64,000 bases of DNA from Bryum argenteum (Eukaryota > Streptophyta > Bryopsida > Bryales > Bryaceae): assembly GCA_037043015.1 (NCBI GenBank), contig CM073323.1, forward strand, positions 11,777,758 through 11,841,757, in the 5' to 3' direction. The notes below the pieces were generated by a model, which did no database searches, was not told the DNA's origin, and worked only from the letters and a program-made list of their open reading frames with translations. Every line of letters begins with the position of its first letter. Position 1 is the first letter of the stretch. Below are positions 45,740-56,549 of this stretch, piece by piece. Made by a program: the position numbers and the translations under genes.

Positions 45740-46958
45740 CAAACAATAGGAGCAATGTGTATATAATTTCACCATAACTCTCAAAGAATTGGATTGTGTA
45801 GAAAGAGCTACAAAAGAGAACAAAAATTATCCTAGTGTCTTTGAGTGCACATTGCTTGCATTCGGGTTTGGTATGCTTTTGAACAACTCCAGCTCCAGAC
45901 TTCGAGGGGGCAATCTGAGGAAACCTGACTCCGACTGGTACCAACTCAAATCACACTGGCGTGTACAGTACACTACACTTTCTTATCCTTATATTGCATT
46001 AAAAATTTGAATACCACCTTGCTTCCAGATTTGACACGAATTAAAAGCAAAAGCAGAAATTCCATGCAACAAGAAATGAGATCCCAAGTGTGAGAGACAT
46101 AAATTCTGAGTAAATGAAAAGAATTGTAGTACCCTAGTGGGTAGTAGTAGTACTGTAATAAGAAGAGGTGGTTGTGCATGCCACACCACCACCACCAGCG
46201 GAGCGGAGCGGAGCGGAGCGGCGTGGCGAAAACCCTTTCCTTACATGCAGCCTCTCTTTGGTGAGCCCTGAATCTACGTGCCAGTAATATTGTACCTGGC
46301 GCTACTGACCATGTACATGCACTTTTGTCTCTGCAGCATCGCAGGCATCAGCAGCAGCAATTCATTGGATCTGTCCATCACTGCAAGTGGGGGCAGGCAC
46401 TGTGCTCATGGCAGAATGTCCACTTTAGCCATCATGGCTGCAAAACCAATAATAGGGGAAAAACCTGAAATTCGGGCACAAAAGTCGTGATGTTTTTGAT
46501 GTTTTTTAATAGATTACAAGGTGCTAGCATACCACGGGTTTTATTATTCATTGCGCTGAAAATGTCTCACTGCCCTAGATGCTACAACCAACCATTGACA
46601 TCACTTCAAGTGATTCGCTACACGGATAAGAAATATCCACAGGGTGGGAACACCACTACAGAAACAAAACGAGCTAAACAGAAGAAACCCCATTCTTCCA
46701 TGTCCACGTGAAGCTTCTTGCTAATTACACCCGCAGTGCGTTCTCCAAAAACATCAGCTGTGATTGATGGCGAGGGCTGCACATCCACACAATAATCTTC
46801 GCTTTTGTAAAAACAAAAAAGAGTTTCAGCAGATACGCAAACGATGTGTGCGTCGGTTGCGTTTTGAAGGAGGAGTTTCAGAGTGAAAAACGATGTGTAC
46901 CTCTTCATGAGTCGGTGGCGGAGCCAGATGAGTGCATTGAGAGTTCATGTGGCGATGA
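45740..46958 (-). other. 3' flank / probable 3' UTR of the PYL gene
   Basis: GC-balanced from about 46250. It includes a short GCGGA repeat at 46199-46219. No other gene was recognised. Confidence 0.35.
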
Positions 46959-47624
46959 CTACAATTGCTCCATCTTGAGTTGCACACACTCTTTGCTATA
47001 CTGCTGCTCAGAGATTTGCGCCAACGACTTGAGGTTGCATCGCACCACTGTGTCAACGAACATGTGTGTTTCTTCTTTTGTGTTTCCATCTGGTACATCG
47101 ACCACATAAGACTCCAATACGAGAGTGCCTGGGCGTCCATCAATCTCGACCTCGTGTAGAGAGGTGACAGAGCAGTAGTTTTGCAGCCTGTGGCCACCGC
47201 CCAGCACTCGGAAGCTAATCACATGGTTCACATCATCAAGAATCTCGAGACGCTCCACACTGTAAGTGGCGGGGACGCTGGAGACTAAGTGAATCTCACG
47301 GATGCTGCCCACTCCGCCGTCGCCCTCCACGATGTTGCACGTCTGCATAAAGCGCTTGTACACTTGCGGCTCGTCGAAACGGCGCACGAATGACCACACT
47401 ATCCCTAATGAGACTTTGATCTGCTGGAGCAGAATTCGCCCACACTGATGGGGCTCCAGTTGCCGTGTGTGGTAGCGGCTTATCCACTCCTGCTTCTTCT
47501 CTAAAAAGTCGGCTTGTTGCCGCCCCTTGCAGTGATCTGACATCCCCATCATCAGCTGCGTGGTCGTCGTAGTTGCTGGTGGCATGTTCTCTCCTACTGA
47601 TGATCCTTCCCCTGCCATTGACAT
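46959..47624 (-). CDS. PYL: PYR/PYL/RCAR abscisic-acid receptor
   Basis: A single coding exon gives 221 aa of the START/Bet v 1-like PYL family. Visible signature parts: VWSFVRRFDEPQVYK, with K90 matching the ABA-carboxylate lysine; the gate loop SSVPA (115-119; usual SGLPA); ERLEILDD; the latch HRL (145-147) in GGGHRLQNY; LESYVVD with E171; and DTVVRCNL with N197. In known PYLs, ABA closes gate and latch, and the complex inhibits clade A PP2C phosphatases, releasing SnRK2 kinases. The gate differs at two positions (Gly to Ser, Leu to Val), which may change ABA response; this is seen, its effect is inferred. An N-terminal Thr-rich extension of ~30 residues precedes the fold. The frame is open to a TTG at 47645, but the first ATG is 47624, and the bases just upstream look like a splice acceptor. 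Some PYL subfamilies are intronless, consistent with this. Confidence 0.94.
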   Translation of the reverse strand: MSMAGEGSSVGENMPPATTTTTQLMMGMSDHCKGRQQADFLEKKQEWISRYHTRQLEPHQCGRILLQQIKVSLGIVWSFVRRFDEPQVYKRFMQTCNIVEGDGGVGSIREIHLVSSVPATYSVERLEILDDVNHVISFRVLGGGHRLQNYCSVTSLHEVEIDGRPGTLVLESYVVDVPDGNTKEETHMFVDTVVRCNLKSLAQISEQQYSKECVQLKMEQL

Positions 47625-47635
47625 CAAGCCATAAC

Positions 47636-47715
47636 CTGCGGACAATTGAGTGGAATGAGCACGTGAAAACCATTCAACCCTAATCTCGCAGAAAAACGAG
47701 ATTATCGAATGATAC
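47636..47715 (-). other. candidate 5'-UTR intron of the PYL gene, with a G-box
   Basis: On the minus strand a donor-like CCCGCAG/GTATCA precedes 47715, and an acceptor-like GTCCGCAG/GTTATG ends at 47636, 11 bases before the start codon. The 80-bp segment is T-rich, as expected for a short plant intron. It contains CACGTG (47660-47665), the core of G-box/ABRE elements. Splicing is predicted from sequence only; a plain 5' UTR without intron is the alternative. Confidence 0.4.
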
Positions 47716-48300
47716 CTGCGGGTAAAGTCCTACGAGGCGATCGAGAGTAGATCGCAGTTCAGATTGAATCCCATCCATAGGAATAGCTCACGAATCCTCA
47801 TGCTGGCGCCACTTCCACCAAACCCCGACTCCGGCAATTCCCCACACGCATCGTCTCGAACTAAACGGCTCCCCTCCTCCCGCGACGGTTGCAAGCAAGA
47901 ATGAAGCAAAGTGGGTGATGTGCTTACTCCACCTAAATAAATAAAAAAGGGCAAGTGGGTGTTGTGCAAAGGGCAAGTGGGTGTTCTGGTTCTCCTTCTC
48001 CGCGCCACCACCGCCAAGAACGAGCAACCAGGAGCAGGAGCAGGAACAGTGCCCGGGAGGTGAGGCGACGGCTGCTGCAAGGTAAGTGTAAGAGTGTAAG
48101 TGCAAGCAAGAGAAGAAGAGCAAGGGCGAAGGCAAGGTAGCAGTCAAGCTTCTTGGCTTGAAAGGGATGATGTGAGAGCAAGGGAGAGGACGGAGGAGGA
48201 CAGGGAGGGCGGAGAGTGGGGGGCAGCAGCAGAAGCAGCCGGACGCCCCAGCCACGGGAAGGGCCAAGCTACGAAAGCAGGGCAGAAGCCCATGAAACCG
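47716..48300 (-). promoter_or_regulatory. GC-richer 5' flank / 5' UTR of the PYL gene
   Basis: This stretch has higher GC than its surroundings and contains purine-rich runs (GAGCAGGAGCAGG) and CpG-containing blocks next to the PYL start. Several overlapping open frames on both strands reflect composition, not coding. It probably covers the promoter and transcribed leader; no TATA box could be assigned. Confidence 0.35.
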
Positions 48301-48525
48301 CCTCCCACCCTCGTTCCGGCATCATCATATCATGGCGATAGGCATCGTCATCGTCATCACTGCATGCCCCCCTCCATCCATTGACATCCTCTACAACTTG
48401 CACTAACAACCTAAAATACTCACTTTCTTTCCCAACATGGTTACTTCAACCCAACGGTAGTTGCTACTTGTATAGGTGCTTGGAAGATCTTCAGGATAAT
48501 ACTTTTGTTTTTTATTAGAAGAGAA

Positions 48526-48935
48526 ACTCCAACCTACTTAGAGGCCGGTGTAAGAAGAGTGTTAGTTCGAACGATCTTTGGATGTATGTCCGGAGGTAAT
48601 CACACCAATGGTGGGACTACAGGGGGAACAGTATGGTAGTTCTTAGCTAGTATCTAGAGATTCCCGACATGGTATCCTCCAAAGAAATTTGAGGTACCCA
48701 TACAAGTAGGGTCAAGGAACCCCCCACCATCGTTGGGTGGACTATGGAGGTGAGCACCACTCCCCCAAAGAACTTTGAAGTACCCATACAAGTAGGGTCA
48801 AGAACCCCCCACCATCGTTGGGTGGACTATAGTAGTGAGTACCACACCGGCATGGGGAATATAACCCATGACCTCCTCATTAGAGGGCCATGAGCGATGA
48901 CCACCAGGTTAAGGCTTGTGGTGCCTTGTCTTTTT
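48526..48935 (-). mobile_element. tRNA-derived SINE, family A, copy 4 (inverted, with internal duplication)
   Basis: The reverse complement has the A-box region AAGCCTTAACCTGGTGGT and B-box region GGTTATATTCC. The part from GGTACCCATACAAGTAGGG to GAGCACCAC is present twice in tandem (~48677-48767 and ~48768-48850). Confidence 0.78.
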
Positions 48936-49079
48936 ATCACATATTGTTTGTTGTTTTATATCTTCTCTAGAAGTTGTGAAGATATTGCGAAACATTTGCG
49001 AGTCAATATGGCACTCGGTTTAAGGTGATCTTCATATTGTTCTAGTGTCGTAATACGTGGGAGTTGGCCTATAATAATC

Positions 49080-49860
49080 CACAAATTTTGTAGTGTAATA
49101 GCAATATCCAAAACCATGCACATGGGTTTTACGAAACTCCATGATGTGATAATTGCGTTAAGCCACAAAACTTTAAATTGTACTAGTAGTTAGTAGTGTT
49201 GAAACCATGTATGTTAGTCCACAAGTACACTATCTATAAACCCTTATAACATGGTAGTATCCTTATAACATGGTAGTCATGTTGAGTTGATTATTTACAG
49301 AATTATATAACGTGATAGTCGTGTTAAGTTAGTTTATGCTAGTTCACAAGTTTATACTAGTTCACTAATATACTAGTAGTGTTGAGACCGTGTACGGTTA
49401 TACACAAATTTATCGTTCTACAAAACTTTATGATATCTATTAATGATATTGAGATTCGTTCATATCGATTTACAAGACTTCATAAAATACTACTACTCTT
49501 TAGACACTGTACGGTAATTCATAAACCTTCTAGTCTAATAGCATTGATGAGTTGGATTATGTTGATACACACAACTTTAAAATGTACCAATAGTGATCGA
49601 TGAAATATGGTGCGATAGTTCATTGAACCTTGTAGTGGTATAGCATGTTAAGTCTATTAACAAATCGACAAAAGTTTATGTTGTACTAATAGTGTTGAGA
49701 CCGTGTACGTTGATCTACAAGTATACAAATAAATTTTAAAAAAAACATGACATACTGATAGTGTTGCGACAGAGTATGCTAGTCCACAAAACTTTATAAT
49801 AATGTTATAGCAATATTTAACCTATTTAAATAAATCCACCATGCTCTATAACATACTAAG
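49080..49860. repeat. decayed satellite-like repeats
   Basis: Motifs TAGTGTTGAGACCGTGTA.GTT, CACAAGT and AACTTTATAA.GT recur about every 50-100 bp through the stretch, and again at 52070-52240. The monomer length cannot be fixed by eye. Confidence 0.6.
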
Positions 49861-49908
49861 AGTTTTCAAAATTTGTAAGCTAAGTCAGTGAGACTTTTTA
49901 GATAACGT

Positions 49909-50030
49909 GGGATATCAACCAACAATGTAGGATATCAACCAACAATGTAGGATATCAACCAATAACGTAGGATATCAACCCCTAAAAGTCCTTGATGTCG
50001 TATTTCTACATTCTGGATGACCCTGTGGGA
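49909..50030. repeat. 20-bp tandem repeat running into a family B end
   Basis: AGGATATCAACCAACAATGT is repeated about four times. The last unit merges with AACCCCTAAAAGTCC...GATGTCGTATTTCTACATTC, an inverted family B terminus. Confidence 0.7.
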
Positions 50031-51640
50031 TGTTTGGAGCGTTGCCATTTTCTCATACAATTGAGTATTTATCGGCCATTTTATTTCTACCTTGGGTAAA
50101 GGGGTCTAGTTTACTTTGGCGCTTTCTTGTTACAGTAGGTGATTTTGTGAATTTTCTACAACATTTTGAAAGGAGAAAGGTTTTGGTTATGAGATCGAAT
50201 TCACAAAAATTTGTTAAAAATTTTACTTTAGGTAGGCTTTGGGAGTTGGGTGTGCCTTGAATTTCAAGAAAGAAATTAGTTTAGTGGGCAGGATTATGTA
50301 AAGAGAAGTCATGATTTAGAAAGAATTAGTGGCTCATTCATTTACTGTCGATGCGAATGGATGTCCTACTATCTCTATTCCTTTCAACTTACAAAGCTTC
50401 TTACACCCACTGCACTTTTGCTAAAAGGATAGATTTCAACATGAAATAGGGATCCATATTTCAGCACTCTATACATTTCAACATTTTGATTTAACACATA
50501 TACAAGAAGTAGTTCAAGATTCAAAATTCGATTCTCAATTACCACATACCCATTTTACCAAAAGCACATCAATGCCATAAATTGAATCCAAATTAGAAAG
50601 CGGAAACTTCATATTGCATATACCAACTGCATTTACAAATGGAAAAGAAGTCCAACCTTTCTACCAATCTTCTTTACTTCTCTTAACAAGCACGGATCAC
50701 TCAATGGACTTGGTAGAGGCGGCTGAACAAGAGATTGAGAGGTAGGGAGTTCAAGAGAAGGGCTTAGGTAGCGTACAAATTGAGCTTCAGAAGGTCCCAT
50801 TGAACAAGAACTTTCTCCTTGCGTTGCCTTGTCGTGAGAAGGTTCAAAATGGAGACTCCCCTAGTAGATTACGACATTTGTTTTACTATCACCTTAGTGG
50901 GATCCTTCGGTGGGTTGAGAAAGTACTTGAAGAGGACAAAAATGGTATTAGTCCATTGCTCTATATAAGAATTTGGCCTTCAAAAAACAATGGTGACAAC
51001 AATGAGTGCAGATAGCTGCAGTTGAGAGAAATGAGGCAAACAATACAAATGGAAGTGAAATGAGGCAAACAATACAAATCGAAGTGACACGTACATGCAT
51101 GGAGGGAGTAGCGGAGATACTACCAAGCATGCACCGTTCAGTTGCTGCAAGGTGAACTCAGGAGGGTAGCGTAAGAAGTGGACATCAAGGAAAAGTAGAC
51201 AATGGATCAAGCCGGGATCAGAGGCTTTCACAATAAACCATCTTAACGTCATGGGAGCAACAATTGAGGTGAGCTCATATTGTACGTAAATTAATATTAT
51301 AAATGGAAATTAGGGTCTGATTACCTACATGATTTGATTGTTGTATTGCTAGTATTGACATGGTCAGGTCTTTGCATGTGTGGACGGTAGAGAGGGTCAT
51401 ACATACCCTGTTAGACTCCTTTTGAGATTTGGAATTTTGGTAACATCCCTGTTGGATTATTCTCCAATGTCCCCCATTTATCGCTACATGGCTTCAAACA
51501 ATTCACTGTTTTTTTCACTTTTTGGCCATTTTCAACCCCCAAAATGTTTAGGGGTTATGCATGTTGTTGTTGATGTGCAAGGCTCCATAATCTACTAGTA
51601 AGTTCTTATGTGGCAATTGGCTACTATCCACTAAGAATGG
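50031..51640. other. intergenic DNA, no recognised gene
   Basis: A 71-codon frame at 50800-51015 is readable but shows no family motif. A possible small TTAA-type pair (AACCCCCAAAATGTTTAGGGGTT) lies at 51536-51558. Confidence 0.35.
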
Positions 51641-51649
51641 TCTGCATAG

Positions 51650-51860
51650 GCATTAATTAATGAGATGAGGGGGATTAACGAGGTGAGGGGGATTAATGAG
51701 GTGAGGGGGTCAGGAGATGGTCAGGGGTCAGGGGATGGTATGGTATGGTGATGGTATGGTATGGTGATGGTATGGTATGGTGATGGCATGGTCATGGTAT
51801 GGTAATGGCATGGTGATGGTATGACATGATGATGGTATGGTGATGGTATGGAGTTCAGGA
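51650..51860. repeat. GGTATGGTGATGGTATG minisatellite
   Basis: First GAGGTGAGGGGGATTAA is repeated about three times, then ATGGTATGGTATGGTG units to ~51850. Confidence 0.88.
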
Positions 51861-52258
51861 TTTATCCCATAACGTTTGCATCTCCTCACCTCCCCTAACA
51901 ATTACAAAAGGGGGGCGAGGGGTAAGTAGGAAAAAAGTTCCCACTGAAATTTCTCACCCTTCATGGGCCGGAGGTCATTAATTCATTAATGGTATATGCG
52001 CGTTTTATAACTATACACCTTAAGTGCCTATTACATACTATTACTATTACATACTTTATCCACAAAACTTTTGCTACTATCCACAAAATTTTAAAATCCA
52101 TTAGCATTTATTGGTCAGGTTTGTTGAATCACAAAATTCTACAGTGTGAAATAGTTTGAGTCAATTATTGTTAGATATTGATCTAGTAGTAGTGTTAAGC
52201 CCATTTTTGCTTGATCCACAAACTTTTATGATTTGCTAACAATGAGAAGTTAAATCTC

Positions 52259-52400
52259 CTTCATATCGTAGGTAATTAGCAGCTTGGGCACTCTTTTGCC
52301 TAATAATTAATTAAAATACAAAAAACGGTCTTCATACTGTAGGTAACCAGCAACTTGGCCACTCTTTTGCCTCGTAATGACTTAAAATACAAAAAACGGT
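52259..52400. repeat. ~70-bp direct duplication
   Basis: TCTTCATACTGTAGGTAACC...AATACAAAAAACGGT and the unit before it are nearly the same sequence in tandem. Confidence 0.8.
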
Positions 52401-53681
52401 TAGGCAGTTCAAAATAATGTCTCAAAATTGGGCAATTTTAAATCGTGATTAAATTTAAATTAGGCATTCACAAATCGATATCATGTGCTTGCATTGTTAA
52501 AACAATTACATTCATTCATATATTGTACATAATGTATTTGGGAGTATAAAGAATATATACATTATTATCAATATTAATATAGAGAATTTGTACATTGATA
52601 TTGATATTAATACGGAAGAAGTGTATGTCATATTTAAATATCAAAGTTAAGTTGGGCACTTTACAGTGATCCACGTGATTTTGATACTACACCAACTAGT
52701 GTTGACTTTATGATAAAAATAAGACTTGATATAAAAAATTCTTTTAATATAATACTTAGTGGTAAGCTAGTAAATGTTAGTTTTTACATTTCAGATAATG
52801 TAAGATTGGGTTGACTATTATTGCCTATACTACCAATCTTCTCACAAAGAATTGAATACATAGGACTTTCTTCACTAATTTACATGAAACCTTTATAATA
52901 CTTCTATTGGGTGCAGACAACATTTTCTTGGTTGACATATAGAATATCTTTAAAAAATTAATTTCAACATTCTTCTTCCAAGAGGATACAAGATTCTTCT
53001 ATATCACAGCCATGTTACTATTATGTAGGGCAGATTAGATACTTATCCCTCTGTTGTATGAATGTGATGGTTTTTTGTTTGACTGATTTTATGGGGTGTA
53101 TAAAATCCTCTCTTAAAGGACAAATATGACACTTTGTTGTTGGATATCTATGAATCTTTCTTGGCAAATAATATAATATTCTTTGTTGGTGGATAAGATG
53201 ATTTTTATTAAATGGTTGTAGTACAAGGATATCAAAAATCTAACTTAGTAGATAAGTTTCATAAGGCCTTAATTGTTCATATTTTTGACACTATTTATGC
53301 AAATCATTATAAGGTCTGTTGATATATTTTATCAAATAAAATACATAACATAGATAGTTAATCCTATACTTGTCAAAGAGCTTGATGTAACCTTCATCAT
53401 TCTTGCCAGCCCATATGGTATAAGGATTTTATTAATTAACCTCATGAATAGTTTTAAATTTGGAAACTCAACAACCAAACTTATCCTAAGAGTTAGTGTG
53501 TATATTAAATTTATACAAATATGTGAAAAAATAAATTTATCTACCAAGATTTTTAAAGAGAAAAATTTAAAATTTAAACATTAGTTTAAAAATGGATCTT
53601 GCCAAGAAACCATGCCCATGATTAAAACACATTCTAGTACCTTGATGGTATTACTTACTCTTTTGTACACTTAGAGGTAAA
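52401..53681. other. very AT-rich intergenic DNA
   Basis: No gene, RNA or bounded repeat was recognised. Confidence 0.45.
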
Positions 53682-55045
53682 TTAACCCCTAAAAGGTTGG
53701 ACTCATTTCTAGGAAAAAGAAGACATTCTTAAATAATATTGTCAGAAATGGAAACAAAGGTAAGTTATTCAAATTCTAACTGTATAATCTTTGAATAGAC
53801 ATATTGTACATGATGTGTGTCAATTTTTGAGTCATGACGCCTAATTGATTGCAAGATCACAACCTATTAATACGAAAAGAGCATCACAAAATCTCAACAC
53901 TTTCACTTTGAAATGAAAATGTTATCAATAGAATAAGTATTGCAATGAAAAAATTACCAACCACAAAGATGCTCAAATAACATCCTTGAGCAAATAAAAT
54001 CCATGAGAAAATTTTCTTTGAGCAAATAATGGCTTTGCAATAGAGAAATTGCCAAAACCTCTACAAAGGAAAAGAACTCCAAAACTCAACCCTTTAACCC
54101 CTAAACGTCCTTGGGGTATTTTTAGCCAAAAACTCATTTTCAAAAAAAATGATATAAATGAAAATAAAGATAAGGTATTCGGATCTCAACCGAACAAACT
54201 TGTAATAGATTATTATTTTTTTTGATAATTTTTTTGGGTACAAGAGTGTCTTATAAATATTACTATTTTAAATTTCACATAATTGGCTTGCAATGGTAAA
54301 ACATGCCAACTGTTTGAAAACCCAAAAACAAAAGCTGCCTTCACTAAAATCCACGCCATTTATTCATAATTTATTTTGTGAGTCTTCAATTTTTACCACA
54401 TAAACTAGACTTGATTTGTGACCTAACCCAAGTGATTTCGTCAAAAACAGAGTTTGGATGAAGAAGTTATGGCTCTTCAAAGTTTCTGCCCTTTTTCACA
54501 CTAGGGACGTTTAGGGGTTAAATCCTTGACTTATCTTTAATAACCCTTCCATTGGGTCAAGTTTTATACCACCAAAACTAGAACGTAATAAGGATCCATC
54601 TCAAAAAGTAAAGTTGAAATCCAATGGTGAATGAAGGAGATATAGCTCCTCAAAAATCGTCCACTCATTCATCTTTTTTTCGTGGAAAATATTATTGCAA
54701 ATCCAATACCAAAAGTATTTGGATCAAAAATCTTCTATCTAGAATGTTGTTAGCCTTTATCTTAAGATGATGATTTTGTAAATAAAATTCATAAAATCAT
54801 ATTTTTTATTTCCTATAATTGCCTTACAATGGTAAAACATGCCCCATGTTTGAAAGCTCAACAACAAGAATTGCCTAAAGTGCATGCCATTTTTTCATAC
54901 TTCATTCTATAGATCTGCAATTTTTACCACACAAAGTAGACTTGATTTGGGACCCACTCCATGTAATTTCATCCATAACAGAACGGCTCCAAAAATGAAA
55001 AAATTGAGGCTCTTCAGAATGAAAATAGGGCTCTTTAAAAGTTAA
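53682..55045 (+). mobile_element. TTAA family B, copy 3, split by a second family B element
   Basis: Starts TTAACCCCTAAAAGG. The left third follows copy 1 to CAAAACTCAACCC, then element 54094-54521 intervenes, and the rest of family B resumes (CCATTGGGTCAAG) to a decayed end CTTTAAAAGTTAA. Net length is ~940 bp. Confidence 0.75.
54094..54521 (+). mobile_element. family B deletion derivative (428 bp) nested in another family B copy
   Basis: Terminal inverted repeat TTAACCCCTAAACGTCC / GGGACGTTTAGGGGTTAA. It retains only the outer parts of family B (about 130 bp left, 280 bp right). TTAA is present at both junctions. Confidence 0.8.
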
Positions 55046-55970
55046 GAGGATCAATTTTCTGTTTTAGATTAGTAATGGTGTATAATATGATTGAGAAAAG
55101 AAGTTTTTGTACACGATTAAAGCTTAAATTGATACCTATATTTTCAATTACTAAAGGACAATAAGTCTTTTCAATCTAGATACATTGTTGTTTATTAAGT
55201 ATTACTACGGTTTAAGGGCAATGAGAGTTTTAGATCTCAACGCTACAATCTTGTATTGACAATCTTAGAAGGGTCTTTGTAGCATACTTTTTGGAGAGGT
55301 TTCACGCTTATCAAAAGATAGATTTCTTTAAGTTTGCTTGTTAAACGACTTTCTTTCGTAGCAATGCCGACATAACTTGGAAACTGATATGAGGAGTCAA
55401 TTTGTATTGCCTATATATGTGACGAGGGACATAGAGGTATGCATTAAAAAATGTCAAAGTCAGATGAGCAAGTTGTTGTGTCTATTGTGTGAAAAGGCTA
55501 CAAGGTAACCTTCTCAACAATGGGACAAATTTCACCATGACACATACATAGTGAAGTTACTTGTGCCAGCAATTTGTGTAAAGGGCCAAAAAGGTTGTAT
55601 ACATAGAAATCGACACTTTTGCAAGTCTCCTCATAGTTTGAATTGATGCAAGCACAAAAGAAGTGAAGTTAAAGTACAACAAAGTGTTATGTGCACAAAG
55701 TAGCATTTTAAGTACTAAGAACCTCATATTGTGTCAATTTTACAAATATGACCTTCAAACTCAAATATAGAAGATTAGATCAAATAAAACCTTCACCTTT
55801 CATATTTTGTTATGAATTCTTGAGTCGGACGCATACGTGTATCAAAAACAACTCTCTCCAAAATCTTTGTTGTTGATAGTGAGTACATTGGACACCGTAC
55901 TACGAAGCTATATCTCATGTGTAATTCGATGAGCTTGTTTGATACCGAGTCATCACCTTACACCCAACAA
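55046..55970. other. AT-rich intergenic DNA
   Basis: Nothing recognised. Confidence 0.4.
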
Positions 55971-55974
55971 TTAG

Positions 55975-56252
55975 CACTACTACAATTTGAGGGGGTTTGC
56001 AACATTTTCTTCTCAAATGTTGCTCAAGTTCAGCAACATTATGGAACTTGCTTTCATAGCAACATTTTCAAAAAAAAATAAGCAGCGTTATGGATCACCA
56101 AGCAATGTAATTTATGATCTAAGTTGAAACATTGTTGTTTTTTCTTGAGAACAATGCTAAAACAAGTTCCAAAACGTTGCTAGGACTGGAGCAACGTTTA
56201 TACAAAAGCAACAACGTTTGTAACCTTGCAAACCTCCTCTTTTATGATAGTG
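55975..56252. mobile_element. CACTA (En/Spm)-type MITE (278 bp)
   Basis: Begins CACTACTACAATTTGAGG and ends ATGATAGTG (complement CACTATCAT). TAG is duplicated at 55972-55974 and 56253-56255. The subterminal parts hold many GCAACATT / AACGTTGC motifs in opposite orientations, like CACTA subterminal binding sites. Confidence 0.8.
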
Positions 56253-56284
56253 TAGTCTTGTGGAGGAAAGAGGAGGGTATGTGA

Positions 56285-56547
56285 CATGATCCCCAATTCC
56301 GTTAAAATGGCGTTATACCGCTAAAAGGGCACACCTCAACTTTCTGAACTACAGTTCAAAAACCATGTGATATAACAGTATCTGAAAGTGATATTACGGA
56401 AAATGAGTGACACAGTGTAGAAAGGAGTGATATAATTTTAAAAACTGATATTACAGAATACACTATTCCATGTGAACGCATGTGTAAGATTTGGTGTGAC
56501 AAAATGACTCGTGACATAGTGCCATTTTAACAGAATTGAGGTTCATG
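56285..56547. mobile_element. inverted-repeat element, family U (263 bp)
   Basis: Ends CATGATCCCCAATTCCGTTA... and ...TAACAGAATTGAGGTTCATG pair over 24 of 27 positions. No clear target duplication is seen and no other copy is present, so the superfamily is unknown. Confidence 0.6.
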
Positions 56548-56549
56548 GC

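Noticed and set aside
49909..49990. CRISPR-like short repeats
   Set aside because: Units are contiguous without spacers and the DNA is from a plant nucleus; it is a plain minisatellite.
50800..51015. Small protein gene of 71 codons
   Set aside because: There is no family motif, splice context or composition shift to support it, and the upstream sequence has stops in frame.
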